DNA from: Pseudomonas sp. S35
GTDB taxonomy: Bacteria > Pseudomonadota > Gammaproteobacteria > Pseudomonadales > Pseudomonadaceae
DNA: 64,000 bases
Assembly (NCBI RefSeq): GCF_009866765.1
Contig: NZ_CP019431.1
Span: 1,798,001-1,862,000 of the forward strand
Reading direction: 5' to 3'
The translations under genes were made by a program, and so were the position numbers. How positions within the stretch are numbered: the first letter of the stretch is position 1; each line of letters begins with the position of its first letter. Below are positions 47,269-56,786 of this stretch, in pieces. The notes beneath the pieces are model-generated. The model was not told where the DNA came from. It worked only from the letters and a program-made list of their open reading frames with translations, and did not search any database.

Positions 47269-48450
47269 ATGCAAAAAACCAGTGCCACGCTGCTGATAAT
47301 CGATGACGACGAAGTAGTACGCGCGAGTCTCGCGGCCTATTTGGAAGACAGTGGCTTCAGCGTCCTGCAGGCCAGCAATGGCCAACAGGGTCTCCAGGTA
47401 TTCGAGCGCGACCAGCCCGACCTCGTGATCTGCGATCTGCGCATGCCCCAGATGGGTGGCTTGGAGCTGATTCGGCAGGTGACCGAGCGTGCGCCGCAGA
47501 CGCCGGTGATTGTCGTGTCCGGTGCCGGCGTGATGAACGACGCTGTCGAGGCTTTGCGCCTGGGCGCTGCCGACTACCTGATCAAGCCCCTCGAAGACCT
47601 GGCGGTACTGGAGCACTCTGTGCGTCGCGCCTTGGATCGTGCGCGCTTGCTGGTAGAGAACCAGCGCTACCGCGAAAAGCTCGAAACCGCCAACCGCGAA
47701 CTCGAAGCCAGCCTTAACCTGCTCCAGGAAGACCAGAACGCCGGTCGCCAGGTGCAGATGAACATGCTGCCGGTCAGCCCTTGGACGATCGACGAATTCC
47801 AGTTTGCTCATCAGATCATCCCGTCACTGTACCTGTCGGGTGATTTTGTCGACTATTTCCGCGTGGATGAGCGGCGCGTTGCGTTCTACCTGGCCGATGT
47901 GTCCGGCCACGGTGCTTCTTCTGCTTTTGTCACCGTGTTGTTGAAGTTCATGACCACGCGGCTGTTGTTCGAGTCCAAACGCAATGGCACCTTGCCGGAG
48001 TTCACCCCTTCGCAAGTGCTGGGCCACATCAACCGAGGCCTGATCAGTTGCAAGCTGGGCAAGCACGTGACGATGGTTGGCGGCGTGATCGACGAAGAAA
48101 CCGGTCTTTTGACCTACAGTATTGGCGGTCACCTGCCGATGCCAGTTTTATATACGCCTGACAGTGTGCGTTACCTGGAAGGACGTGGTCTGCCCGTTGG
48201 CTTGTTCAATGAAGCCACCTACGAAGACCACATCCTGGAACTGCCGCCAACCTTCAGCCTGACGCTGATGTCTGACGGTATCCTGGACCTTCTTCCAGAG
48301 CCTACACTCAAAGAGAAAGAAGCCGCCTTGCCCCAAAAGGTCAAGTCGGCGGGCGGCAGCCTGGATGGCCTGCGGCAGGTTTTTGGATTGGCCACGCTAG
48401 GGGAGATGCCGGATGATATCGCCCTATTGGTGTTGAGCAGGAATCTTTGA
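47269..48450 (+). CDS. rssB: RssB-type response regulator with PP2C-like phosphatase domain
   Basis: A 393-residue cytosolic protein. The receiver domain (residues 1-120) has IIDDDE, the phospho-acceptor D56 (VICDLRMPQMGG) and IKPLEDL. A helical linker with coiled-coil character follows at about 140-165. The C-terminal PP2C/SpoIIE-type phosphatase includes LSGDFVDYFRV, YLADVSGHGASSAFVTV and LPVGLF. The partner-switch gene rssC overlaps its stop. RssB in enterobacteria delivers RpoS to ClpXP; the Pseudomonas form is thought to act through an anti-sigma antagonist. Which of these roles applies here is inferred. Confidence 0.88.
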   Translation: MQKTSATLLIIDDDEVVRASLAAYLEDSGFSVLQASNGQQGLQVFERDQPDLVICDLRMPQMGGLELIRQVTERAPQTPVIVVSGAGVMNDAVEALRLGAADYLIKPLEDLAVLEHSVRRALDRARLLVENQRYREKLETANRELEASLNLLQEDQNAGRQVQMNMLPVSPWTIDEFQFAHQIIPSLYLSGDFVDYFRVDERRVAFYLADVSGHGASSAFVTVLLKFMTTRLLFESKRNGTLPEFTPSQVLGHINRGLISCKLGKHVTMVGGVIDEETGLLTYSIGGHLPMPVLYTPDSVRYLEGRGLPVGLFNEATYEDHILELPPTFSLTLMSDGILDLLPEPTLKEKEAALPQKVKSAGGSLDGLRQVFGLATLGEMPDDIALLVLSRNL

Positions 48451-48932
48451 TGAGTACCGGAAGAATCCAATTCGCCGAGCAAGACGGGACCTTCGTCCTG
48501 AAGTTTGTCGGTGAAGTGCGCCTGACCTTGTGTTCGGCGTTGGATGCGACGATTGAGCGGATTTTCACAGCGTTGAACTTCTCGGCGATCGTGATCGATC
48601 TGACCGAAACCCGCAGCATCGATAGCACCACTCTTGGGCTGTTGGCCAAGTTGTCCATTCTGTCTCGGCAGAAGGTCGGCCTGTTGCCCACGGTCGTTAC
48701 CACCCACGAAGACATCACCCGTCTGCTGCAGTCCATGGGGTTTGATCAGGTGTTCAACATTGTTGATCGCCCGATTCCGTGCCCGGAATGCCTCACCGAC
48801 CTGCCGTCCCAGGACCAGTCCGAGGAAGTCGTGCGGGTCAAGGTGCTGGAAGCGCATAAGATCCTGATGGGCCTCAATGAGTCCAATCGCGAAGCCTTCC
48901 ACGACCTCGTGAATGCCTTGGAGCGTCACTGA
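48450..48932 (+). CDS. rssC: STAS-domain anti-sigma factor antagonist
   Basis: A 160-residue protein with an anti-anti-sigma STAS domain (residues 1-105): GTFVLKFVGEVRLTLCSALD, then VIDLTETRSIDSTTLGLLAK, where the Ser of DST is the likely phosphorylation site. The C-terminus has a CPEC cysteine pair. Its ATG overlaps the TGA of rssB in the sequence TGATG, which indicates translational coupling. The paired phosphatase upstream is the natural enzyme for dephosphorylating this protein. Gene order matches PA2798-PA2797 by memory. Confidence 0.85.
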   Translation: MSTGRIQFAEQDGTFVLKFVGEVRLTLCSALDATIERIFTALNFSAIVIDLTETRSIDSTTLGLLAKLSILSRQKVGLLPTVVTTHEDITRLLQSMGFDQVFNIVDRPIPCPECLTDLPSQDQSEEVVRVKVLEAHKILMGLNESNREAFHDLVNALERH

Positions 48933-49014
48933 TCCACCTGTTGGAGCACATTCCAAATTTGGGGGGCTTGCCCCCCCCCAATGCGCCAGACCAGCCAGCA
49001 CCTTTCTGGCATGC

Positions 49015-49051
49015 AAAAAAGGGCGGCACCCTCACAGGTGCCGCCCTTTTT
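49015..49051. terminator. Bidirectional terminator between rssC and tal
   Basis: GGGCGGCACC/GGTGCCGCCC around CTCACA, with A6 before and T5 after. Confidence 0.94.
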
Positions 49052-49062
49052 GTCGTGCTTTT

Positions 49063-49989
49063 TTACAGCTTGGCGGTCAGCAGCGCTTCGAGCTTTTCCT
49101 GGTCCCGAGCAAACTGACGAATCCCTTCCGCTAGCTTCTCAGTCGCCATCGCGTCTTCGTTGGATTCCCAACGGAACTGCGCTTCAGTCATGTGCACCCG
49201 CGCTTCGCCGGCATGGCCTGGCGACAGCTTGCGCTCCAGCTTGCCTTCATCGGCTGCCAGTTTCTCCAGCAGATCCGGGCTGATAGTCAGGCGATCACAC
49301 CCGGCCAACTCTTCAATCTGGCTCAGGTTACGGAAACTCGCACCCATCACCACTGTCTTGTAGCCATTGGCTTTGTAGTAGTTGTAGATACGCGTCACCG
49401 ACTGCACGCCCGGGTCATCGGAACCGGTGTAGTCGTTGCCGTTGGCCTTCTTGTACCAGTCGTAGATACGGCCCACGAATGGCGAAATAAGGAACACGCC
49501 GGCTTCTGCGCACGCCACGGCCTGTGCGAAGGAGAACAGCAGTGTGAGGTTGGTCTGGATGCCTTCTTTTTCCAGCTTCTCTGCCGCGCGGATGCCTTCC
49601 CAGGTGGCGGCGATCTTGATCAGCACGCGATCACGGCCAATGCCAGCCTTCTCATACAGGTCGATCAGGCGGTGCGCGCGCTTGAGTACGGCGTCAGTGT
49701 CGAACGACAGGCGAGCATCCACCTCGGTGGAGATGCGCCCAGGTACTACCTTGAGGATTTCCTGGCCGACGGCTACTGCAAAACGGTCACTGGCCAGGCC
49801 CACATCGCCATTGCAGTCCTGTACGCACTCATCCAGCAGCTTGGCATAGCCTGGTATCGAGGCAGCTTTGAGCAGCAGGGATGGGTTGGTGGTTGCATCT
49901 TGCGGTTTGACGCGAGCGATAGCTTCAAAGTCGCCGGTGTCGGCTACTACCGTGGTGAACTGTTTGAGTTGTTCCAGCTTGGAGGTCAT
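49063..49989 (-). CDS. tal: Transaldolase
   Basis: Transaldolase moves a dihydroxyacetone unit between sugar phosphates in the non-oxidative pentose phosphate pathway. The 308-residue product begins [20 protein letters not shown]. The Schiff-base Lys lies in [12 protein letters not shown], and [20 protein letters not shown] and [12 protein letters not shown] are intact. I chose ATG 49989 because the 19 upstream residues to 50046 are not family-like. It stands alone, ending at the terminator shared with rssC. Confidence 0.96.
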   Translation of the reverse strand: MTSKLEQLKQFTTVVADTGDFEAIARVKPQDATTNPSLLLKAASIPGYAKLLDECVQDCNGDVGLASDRFAVAVGQEILKVVPGRISTEVDARLSFDTDAVLKRAHRLIDLYEKAGIGRDRVLIKIAATWEGIRAAEKLEKEGIQTNLTLLFSFAQAVACAEAGVFLISPFVGRIYDWYKKANGNDYTGSDDPGVQSVTRIYNYYKANGYKTVVMGASFRNLSQIEELAGCDRLTISPDLLEKLAADEGKLERKLSPGHAGEARVHMTEAQFRWESNEDAMATEKLAEGIRQFARDQEKLEALLTAKL

Positions 49990-50164
49990 GGGCGTGCTCT
50001 GTCCTATGGGTCTGGTGACATTACCCGAGCGCTGACAGGCGCTCAAGGGCGCAAATGCGTTCGATCGTTTGCGAGGGCAACAACCTGAAAACAGCCGTTT
50101 GAATGACCGGCCGTGCAGCTAAATAAGAGGGCAAAACGGCCGGCAGGTTCAACCTATCTGCCAT

Positions 50165-50215
50165 CTGATTGTGGGAGGGGCTCGCACCCGATAGCGGCCG
50201 ATCGGCCGCCTGATC
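50165..50215. repeat. REP pair in the tal-dusA spacer
   Basis: TGTGGGAGGGGCTCGCACCCGATAG followed by CGGCCGATCGGCCG, a perfect 14-bp palindrome. Confidence 0.7.
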
Positions 50216-50219
50216 CTGG

Positions 50220-51215
50220 TCAGCGACCTTCCAGCAACCCCGCCGCCTGATCCAGCAACGCCAACGGATCGCTCGCCTTATGAATATCCACCGACAACAA
50301 CTGCCGGAATTTACGCGCCCCCGGGAAACCGGTGCCCAGCCCCAGCACATGCCGCGTAATATGATGCATCGTCCCACCACCGGCCAAATGCTCAGCAATA
50401 TAAGGCCGCAACTGCGCCAGCGCCTGCGCCCGGCTGATCACTGGCGCCTTACTGCCAAACAACTGCTGATCCACCTCCGCCAGCAGATACGGGTTGTGAT
50501 AAGCCTCCCGGCCCAACATCACCCCATCAAACGTCTGCAAATGCTCGTGGCACTGCTCCAGCGTCTTGATGCCGCCGTTCAGCACAATCTCCAACGCTGG
50601 AAAGTCCTGCTTCAACTGCGCCGCCACGTCATACCGCAACGGCGGAATGTCTCGATTCTCCTTGGGCGACAAGCCCTCCAGAATTGCAATCCGCGCATGC
50701 ACCGTAAAGCTGGTACACCCCGCGTCCTTCACTTGGCCGACAAAATCACAGAGCTGGGCATAACTGTCCCGCCCGTTGATCCCGATCCGATGCTTCACCG
50801 TCACCGGAATCGACACCGCATCGCGCATCGCCTTCACACAGTCCGCCACCAGCGCCGGATGCCCCATCAGGCACGCACCGATCATATTGTTCTGTACGCG
50901 GTCACTGGGGCAGCCGACGTTCAGGTTCACCTCGTCATACCCCGCCACCTCGGCCATGCGCGCGCAAGCGGCCAGATCAGCCGGAACGCTACCACCCAAC
51001 TGCAATGCGAGCGGGTGCTCAGCCTCGCTGTGGCGCAGGAAGCGTTCGTGATCACCATGGAGAATCGCACCGGTGGTGACCATCTCGGTGTAGAGCAAGG
51101 CATGTTTGGAGAGCAGGCGCAGGAAGAACCGGCAGTGGCGGTCTGTCCAATCCATCATCGGGGCGACGGAGAAGCGGCGGGAAAATGGTTGTGGTGAGGC
51201 GGTCGTCAGGGGCAT
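50220..51215 (-). CDS. dusA: tRNA-dihydrouridine(20/20a) synthase
   Basis: An FMN enzyme that reduces uridine 20/20a of tRNA to dihydrouridine with NADPH. The 331-residue product opens with FSVAPMMDWTDRHCRFFLRL. The catalytic cysteine lies in VNLNVGCPSDRVQNN, followed by KHRIGI, SFTVHAR and LNGGIKT, all family motifs. ATG 51215 is the best start. It lies upstream of tal in the same direction, separated by a REP pair. The gene ends the PAO1-like block; beyond it an AT-rich islet starts. Confidence 0.96.
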   Translation of the reverse strand: MPLTTASPQPFSRRFSVAPMMDWTDRHCRFFLRLLSKHALLYTEMVTTGAILHGDHERFLRHSEAEHPLALQLGGSVPADLAACARMAEVAGYDEVNLNVGCPSDRVQNNMIGACLMGHPALVADCVKAMRDAVSIPVTVKHRIGINGRDSYAQLCDFVGQVKDAGCTSFTVHARIAILEGLSPKENRDIPPLRYDVAAQLKQDFPALEIVLNGGIKTLEQCHEHLQTFDGVMLGREAYHNPYLLAEVDQQLFGSKAPVISRAQALAQLRPYIAEHLAGGGTMHHITRHVLGLGTGFPGARKFRQLLSVDIHKASDPLALLDQAAGLLEGR

Positions 51216-51298
51216 TGGACAATCTGAGTGGGCAGGGCGGAGGGCCTGAGTTTATCAGGAATCGGATGCGTGCTCTGCGTCGCCGTGCCCTACCTTCA

Positions 51299-52138
51299 TC
51301 AGCCTGTAATGACAGTCCCTTTATGAAAGATCTCTCGCCGTGCCCGTCGGCTTATATTTTCGTGTTTGCTTGACGCGTATATCTCATCAAAACGACCACT
51401 ATCAATGCCGTCATATTGGCCGAGTGCTTCCTGCACCATTCGATCGTAATCCTGCTCGATCACGAAACGGAAAATCTCGCGTCGGTAATAAAAACCGAAT
51501 TGGAATGCCAGCACTTCGGTCAGGTAGTCGGTCGGGGTGAGAAAGCAGTTTTCAAGGTCGATGGCCTTTGCCTGTGTCGGCTGCTGCGCGTTGATCATCA
51601 CGTTGTTGGCCCAGAAGTCCATGTGCGCGATGCCTTTACTGTGCAGCGAGTGCAGTAGCTTGAATGATACGGCGATCAAGTTTTGGATGTCTTGTTCCTG
51701 CTTGAGCCACTCCAGGCCATTGAGGTAGCCATCCAGCATTTTGGTGAAGATGAAGAATTCCTGGATGAGGCCCAGCGCTGATTTGCGATAGCCAAAGCCG
51801 TGGAGAGGGGCGACCGGGGCGTTGCGTTGTTGGGCGCCGAGGGTATTGATGACTTCTTCGATCGGCCAGTCATACGTTCCGTCGCGTTTTGCGCGGCCGA
51901 ACGTCACTCGCAATTTGGGTCTTAGGCTGTCGAGGGGTTGGAATTTGGCGAACAGTTCGCTCTCCATCCCTTTGAGTGGGGCGCTGACACGATCCTGCAC
52001 CTGATGGCGGGCATCGATCAGGTCCTGAATCGCTTGTTGAGCGGTGCCGTCAATGCCGTCTATGGTGAAGATGGTTGTGTTTCGATGCATGAGCGTCGAC
52101 GGAAAATTCTGAAGCACGCCATTGTCGGGAAAAATCAA
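51299..52138 (-). CDS. Protein-kinase-fold protein (LPS-kinase/InaA-like)
   Basis: A protein of 279 residues with a late kinase-fold signature. HMDFWANNVMINA carries catalytic D174 and metal-binding N179. IDLENCFL around D194 takes the place of DFG. The N-terminal Gly-rich loop is not clear. Similar layouts occur in Kdo/heptose kinases and small-molecule kinases, so a surface-sugar or metabolite substrate is likely; I cannot choose between them. The start is uncertain: TTG 52138 has AAGGAT six bases before it, while ATG 52090 lacks a site. It has lower GC than the core and lies next to a Wzz-like gene. Confidence 0.65.
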   Translation of the reverse strand: MIFPDNGVLQNFPSTLMHRNTTIFTIDGIDGTAQQAIQDLIDARHQVQDRVSAPLKGMESELFAKFQPLDSLRPKLRVTFGRAKRDGTYDWPIEEVINTLGAQQRNAPVAPLHGFGYRKSALGLIQEFFIFTKMLDGYLNGLEWLKQEQDIQNLIAVSFKLLHSLHSKGIAHMDFWANNVMINAQQPTQAKAIDLENCFLTPTDYLTEVLAFQFGFYYRREIFRFVIEQDYDRMVQEALGQYDGIDSGRFDEIYASSKHENISRRARREIFHKGTVITG

Positions 52139-52346
52139 AACACATCCTTGTCACTCGTGAATTATGACGGATATGTTACAGGCTAAGACTTTTGGATCCA
52201 ACCTGAACCTAAGCTGTCTGTAGCTGTTTTATTCCCTTACTTCTACATATTTGCATTGACTATCGCTGCTTGCTTGTGGTTGGCTTTTTTCTTGTGGGGT
52301 ATGGTTAGTATCCGAAAATCACCGTGAAAAAAGATCGATACAGTGC

Positions 52347-52369
52347 AATAATGGCTTTAAGCCATTATT
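52347..52369. terminator. AT-rich palindromic hairpin
   Basis: AATAATGGCTT and AAGCCATTATT flank one T, followed by TTATT on the plus strand and preceded by A runs. It could act as a weak terminator, and it separates the kinase-like and Wzz-like genes. Confidence 0.55.
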
Positions 52370-52391
52370 TTATTATGTTGAAGTATGCTCG

Positions 52392-52484
52392 ATGAAAATG
52401 ACATTGTTCGCGAAGTTGTTTATTGTTTTTATTGCTTCGTTGCTGGTCTGTATTGTGTATTTTTTGATTGATGAGTGTCTGTAG
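52392..52484 (+). CDS. Possible 30-residue membrane peptide
   Basis: ATG 52392 opens a 30-codon frame that ends at TAG 52484. The peptide begins MKMTLFAKLFIVFIASLLVC and continues into IVYFLIDECL. It is basic at the N-terminus, then one hydrophobic span, then acidic and Cys-containing ends. Size and layout resemble small single-pass proteins, including some type I toxins. The ribosome site is weak (GAAG 11-14 bases upstream). It is convergent with the Wzz-like gene, whose stop is seven bases away. It could also be a chance frame in AT-rich DNA. Confidence 0.3.
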   Translation: MKMTLFAKLFIVFIASLLVCIVYFLIDECL

Positions 52485-52490
52485 CGAAGT

Positions 52491-53153
52491 TTAAGTGCGG
52501 TTGAATTGTTTGTGCTGTTGCAGCAAGAATCTACCCAATACAAATGCGCTGGCCAGAATAAAGCCTAAAGCGGCGCCCAGATAAGCAAACTTCTTGGTTT
52601 TTTTGATTGTGCCGGTTTTAACTTCGTCGAGCGCATTAAAAGCTCTAAGTGTTTTATCTGGGGCAACGTTTGGCAGGTTGAGTGTTATGGCCTGCACATT
52701 GGCAGTGTCCATAGCGGTTTTCAATTGGGCAATAGCCTGCGCCGCAGTCGTCGCGGTGGCCGAGGCAATATAGAGAACCGGCTCATTATTCCCTGATCTT
52801 GGTGGCGTTTCCTTCACTGTAATTGCATTGGCTGTCATGATGCCCAAGGCGGTATAAAACACATCATTTTGTATTGTGCTGTACAGTTTGGCTTCCGGCG
52901 ACAGTGGGTTTGTCGTGGAGGGCGTGTCATGTTCCTTGACTTCTTTATATAGGCTGAGTAGAGAAGGTTTGCTGATGTAAGTGCTGGCGGTCCATTGTTC
53001 AGGTGACAGCATATACACGGATAAAGAAATGACGGCGCCGACGATGGTGGCGGCAATGATGGTTTTCTTATGTGCCCATAACGCCTGGAGAAGGGGGATT
53101 AAGTCTATTTCATCATCATTGGCGCGCGGTTTTGAATTCACTGAAGTGTTCAC
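52491..53153 (-). CDS. Wzz-like polysaccharide chain-length determinant
   Basis: A 220-residue inner-membrane protein of the polysaccharide co-polymerase family, which sets the length of O antigen or capsule chains. The opening DEIDLIPLLQALWAHKKTII leads into the first membrane helix (about 33-50). A periplasmic region with PEQWTASTYISKPSLLSLY follows. The second helix (FAYLGAALGFILASAFVLG, about 188-207) lies near the C-terminus. Its periplasmic domain is shorter than typical Wzz (about 330 residues). No glycosyltransferase, wzx or wzy gene is nearby, so it is an orphan. AT content is high. Confidence 0.8.
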   Translation of the reverse strand: MNTSVNSKPRANDDEIDLIPLLQALWAHKKTIIAATIVGAVISLSVYMLSPEQWTASTYISKPSLLSLYKEVKEHDTPSTTNPLSPEAKLYSTIQNDVFYTALGIMTANAITVKETPPRSGNNEPVLYIASATATTAAQAIAQLKTAMDTANVQAITLNLPNVAPDKTLRAFNALDEVKTGTIKKTKKFAYLGAALGFILASAFVLGRFLLQQHKQFNRT

Positions 53154-53436
53154 GAAAATTTCCTTCTATGCATTCACGAATTGTAGAGAAAAAAAACCAA
53201 TACGACATGTATTAGTTTATCTCGATATAAATGCGAATGCTTCTTGATTGTGGTGTGATGCGTCACTCCAGGCAGAACTGTAGTTGTCACTTGTTGAGTT
53301 TCACGACTCAGCGCAACTCAAAAGTATAAGAACATTTGCTCGCCACAATCGTTCGATAACGGCCTTAAAAAACGTGTGCGTGTTAACAAGGCGATCACCG
53401 TCGCAAGCGCCGATGTGCTCGACGCCTGTTCAGGTC

Positions 53437-54624
53437 TCAATGGCCGCCCTTCATGCGCCGTGCCGCTAGGTAAACCCCCAACCCTAGGAGTGCGGTGACC
53501 GCGCCAATGTAACCGGTGCTCGTCCAGCCCAGTCCGGCCGTGATCGCCATCCCGCCGAACCACGGGCCCAGCGCATTTGCAAGGTTGAATGCCGCATGGT
53601 TGGACGCTGCAGCCAGGCTTGGGGCTTCGTGAGCGATGTCCATCAGGCGGATTTGCAGCGGGGCGGCCAGGGCGATCATGGTGCCGACCAGGCCAATGCC
53701 CAGCAGAACGCCCCACAGCGAATTGGCAGCGAAGGGGAAGAACATCAGCACTGCCATCGACCACAGCAGGATCAGGCCCACTGCGCGAAATTGCAGGCGG
53801 TCGAACAGTTTTCCGCCGGCAATATTGCCGATGATCCCGCCCGCGCCGAATGCCGCCAGGCCAAACGGAATCCACTGGGGCGACACTTTGGTGACTTCCA
53901 GCATGGTCGGGGCCAGATAGCTGAACACGCAGAACATCCCGGCAAAGCCGATGGCCCCGATGGACAGGGCCATCCACACTTGGGGTTTGGTGAAAGCGCG
54001 CAGTTCCTTGCGTGGGTCGCTGCGTTGTTCGTCGTGGCGGTGGGGGACGAATTGCCAGACCAGGGCGATGGTGCACAAGGCGATCACGCTCACCAGTGCG
54101 AACGCGGAGCGCCAGCCCAAGTGTTGGCCGAGAAAGGTGGCGATGGGGTTGCCGAGCAGCATGGCCAGAGTCAGCCCCATCATCACCCGTGCCACCGCGC
54201 CGGCGCGTTTGTCGTTCGGTACCATGCTGGAAGCAACTACTGCGGCGATGCCGAAGTAGGCGCCGTGGGGCAGGCCGCTGATAAAGCGAAACGCCACCAA
54301 CGAGCCGAAGGTGGGTGTAAACGCGGTGGCCAGATTGCCCAGGGCATACAGCCCCATCAATAAGAGCAGCATGTGTTTGCGCAATAACTTGGCGCCGAGG
54401 ATGGCCAGCAGCGGTGCGCCGACCATCACGCCCAGCGCATAGGCACTGATGGCGTGGCCGACCTGGGGTTCGCTTAAACCCAGATTCTGGGCGATATCGG
54501 GCATCAAGCCCATGATGGCGAACTCGCCAGTACCGATTGCGAAAGCGCCCACGGCCATGGCCGCTTCCATTTTGGCGGCACTGCGCGCGGGCAGCACGTG
54601 CCCGGGAGTTTGATGGATAGACAT
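53437..54624 (-). CDS. MFS transporter (DHA1, AraJ/YdhP-like)
   Basis: A 12-helix major facilitator of the inner membrane, 395 residues. GTGEFAIMGLMPDIAQNLGL is the family's first-helix motif, and GAPLLAILGAKLLRKHMLLL carries MFS motif A in variant form. A cytosolic loop with HRHDEQRSDPRKEL stands between helices 6 and 7. Members export sugars, arabinose-like compounds or drugs. ATG 54624 follows AGAGCGA; the nine residues upstream are not conserved. It is a single gene convergent with no close partner, and the substrate is unknown. Confidence 0.9.
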   Translation of the reverse strand: MSIHQTPGHVLPARSAAKMEAAMAVGAFAIGTGEFAIMGLMPDIAQNLGLSEPQVGHAISAYALGVMVGAPLLAILGAKLLRKHMLLLLMGLYALGNLATAFTPTFGSLVAFRFISGLPHGAYFGIAAVVASSMVPNDKRAGAVARVMMGLTLAMLLGNPIATFLGQHLGWRSAFALVSVIALCTIALVWQFVPHRHDEQRSDPRKELRAFTKPQVWMALSIGAIGFAGMFCVFSYLAPTMLEVTKVSPQWIPFGLAAFGAGGIIGNIAGGKLFDRLQFRAVGLILLWSMAVLMFFPFAANSLWGVLLGIGLVGTMIALAAPLQIRLMDIAHEAPSLAAASNHAAFNLANALGPWFGGMAITAGLGWTSTGYIGAVTALLGLGVYLAARRMKGGH

Positions 54625-55106
54625 GGATCGCTCTGTTTGGATGGATAACACGAAGGACCGCCGCGGATGCTACGCAGGCAGCGGCGAATGTGTCTAGAAC
54701 AGCCTTATGCGCGAGAGTTCCCGGCCTGTGACCCCAGGTCGCGCCTGCCAGGCTTGACACTGGCGGGTTAAAACCTGCGATTTAGAGCTGTCAATTGGCC
54801 AAACGGCGCATAAACGCTGTTTAGCGTGATATTCTGCGCGCCGTCTTGGTCTAGTCTTTCCCCGGTACGTACACCTGTATACGTACCGGCGGATAACTGT
54901 CGCCCAGGTAGCTGAAGCCAATAATGATAAGAAGTCAGCGCAGAAGGGACATAAAAGTGAGGTCGATACGTCGGCCTTGTGTGCCCACCCTGCGGCTCTT
55001 GCGAGCATGTGCAAACCCCGCGGTACGTTGCCTGGCGTAGCGTGATTGAGGGTTGCCCATGATCAGGGGCAGTGGGGCGGATGGCGTTTTATCATAGGTG
55101 CTACTG
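54625..55106. other. mqo upstream region
   Basis: 482 bp without a gene. Its main feature is a perfect 10-bp palindrome (CCGGTACGTA and TACGTACCGG around CACCTGTA) at 54862-54889. The only ORFs (for example 54694-55014 on the minus strand) lack motifs. TTGAGGGTTGCCCATGATCA at about 55046 and the segment up to 55106 are the probable mqo leader. Confidence 0.6.
54862..54889. promoter_or_regulatory. Perfect inverted repeat in the mqo leader
   Basis: Arms CCGGTACGTA and TACGTACCGG are separated by the 8-bp loop CACCTGTA. The form fits a dimeric-regulator operator or an RNA hairpin about 220 bp upstream of mqo. The regulator is unknown. Confidence 0.5.
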
Positions 55107-56753
55107 ATGTTTAAAAAAGTAAACACTGCCCTGCTGGGGCTGGCTTTGTCACTGGGGATCAGCTCCGTTCACGCGCAAGAGGCAAAGAAAGTCGATGTGC
55201 TGCTTATCGGCGGCGGCATCATGAGTGCGACCCTGGGTGTCTGGCTTAACGAGCTGGAACCAGACTGGTCGATGGAAATGGTCGAGCGCCTCGATGGCGT
55301 GGCCGAAGAAAGCTCAAACGGCTGGAACAACGCCGGTACCGGTCACTCGGCCCTGGCTGAGCTGAACTACACCCCGGAAGACAAGAACGGCAACGTTGAG
55401 ATCCCGAAAGCGGTCGAGATCAACGAAGCGTTCCAGATCTCCCGTCAGTTCTGGTCCTGGCAGGTCCAGCAGGGCGTCCTGAAGAACCCGCGTTCGTTCA
55501 TCAACACCACGCCGCACATGAGCTTTGTGTGGGGCGATGACAACATCAAGTTCCTCAAGAAGCGTTACGAAGCCCTGAAGGCAAGCCCGCTGTTCGCCGG
55601 CATGCAGTACTCCGAAGACCCGGCGCAGATCGCCAAATGGGTTCCGCTGATGATGGAAGGGCGTGACCCGAACCAGAAAATCGCGGCCACCTGGAGCCCG
55701 CTGGGTACCGACATGAACTTCGGCGAGATCACCCGCCAGTTCGTTGCCCACCTGCAAACCACGCCTAAGTTCGACCTGAAACTGTCGAGCGAAGTGCAGG
55801 ACATCACCAAGAACGCCGACGGTTCGTGGCGTGTCAGCTACAAAAACCTGAAAGACGGCACCAAGACCGAAACCGACGCCAAGTTCGTGTTCATCGGCGC
55901 TGGCGGCGGTGCACTGCACCTGCTGCAAAAGTCGGGCATTCCTGAAGCCAAGGAATACGCAGGCTTCCCGGTTGGCGGCTCGTTCCTGGTGACCGATAAC
56001 CCAACCGTTGCCGAGCAGCACCTGGCCAAGGCCTACGGCAAGGCATCGGTTGGCGCGCCTCCCATGTCGGTTCCGCACCTGGACACCCGCGTGCTGGATG
56101 GCAAGCGCGTAATCCTGTTTGGCCCATTCGCTACCTTCTCGACCAAGTTCCTGAAAGAAGGCTCGTACCTGGACCTGCTGACCAGCACCACCACCCACAA
56201 CATCTGGCCAATGACCAAAGTCGGTATTCGTGAATACCCACTGGTTGAGTACCTTGCCGGTCAACTGATGCTGTCCGATGACGACCGCTTCAAGGCGCTG
56301 CAAGAGTACTTCCCGAACGCCAAGCAATCGGACTGGCGCCTGTGGCAAGCCGGTCAGCGTGTGCAGATCATCAAGCGTGACGAAGAGCAGGGCGGTGTCC
56401 TGAAACTCGGTACCGAAGTGGTCAGCTCCGCCGACAACACCATTGCAGGCCTGTTGGGTGCATCGCCAGGCGCGTCCACCGCGGCTCCGATCATGCTGAC
56501 CGTGCTGCAGAAAGTGTTCAAGGACAAGGTCGCCACGCCGGCCTGGCAGGAAAAACTGCATCAGATCGTGCCAAGCTACGGCACCAAGCTGAACGACAGT
56601 CCTGAAGCTGTTGCCAAGGAATGGGCCTACACCGCCAATATCCTGCAACTGCCAACACCGCCGGTAATTCCGGCAAAGGCTGCTCCAGCGGCGACCGAGG
56701 CTGCCAAGCCTGCGGCTGAGCCGAGCAAGCCGGCGTCTGACCTGGCGCTGTAA
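55107..56753 (+). CDS. mqo: Malate:quinone oxidoreductase with a signal peptide
   Basis: Mqo oxidises malate to oxaloacetate and reduces quinones at the inner membrane. This 548-residue form begins [20 protein letters not shown] and HAQEAKK, a typical Sec signal with an SVHA-Q cleavage site. The FAD motif [17 protein letters not shown] and [20 protein letters not shown] follow, with [13 protein letters not shown] near the end. A 40-residue Ala/Pro/Lys tail ([20 protein letters not shown]) follows the catalytic domain. ATG 55107 has AGGTG upstream. Cytosol-facing Mqo proteins lack such a signal, so this version may act at the periplasmic side. A terminator follows. Confidence 0.93.
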   Translation: MFKKVNTALLGLALSLGISSVHAQEAKKVDVLLIGGGIMSATLGVWLNELEPDWSMEMVERLDGVAEESSNGWNNAGTGHSALAELNYTPEDKNGNVEIPKAVEINEAFQISRQFWSWQVQQGVLKNPRSFINTTPHMSFVWGDDNIKFLKKRYEALKASPLFAGMQYSEDPAQIAKWVPLMMEGRDPNQKIAATWSPLGTDMNFGEITRQFVAHLQTTPKFDLKLSSEVQDITKNADGSWRVSYKNLKDGTKTETDAKFVFIGAGGGALHLLQKSGIPEAKEYAGFPVGGSFLVTDNPTVAEQHLAKAYGKASVGAPPMSVPHLDTRVLDGKRVILFGPFATFSTKFLKEGSYLDLLTSTTTHNIWPMTKVGIREYPLVEYLAGQLMLSDDDRFKALQEYFPNAKQSDWRLWQAGQRVQIIKRDEEQGGVLKLGTEVVSSADNTIAGLLGASPGASTAAPIMLTVLQKVFKDKVATPAWQEKLHQIVPSYGTKLNDSPEAVAKEWAYTANILQLPTPPVIPAKAAPAATEAAKPAAEPSKPASDLAL

Positions 56754-56786
56754 AAAACAGGTGGGCGCTGATTCAGGCCCAACTGT

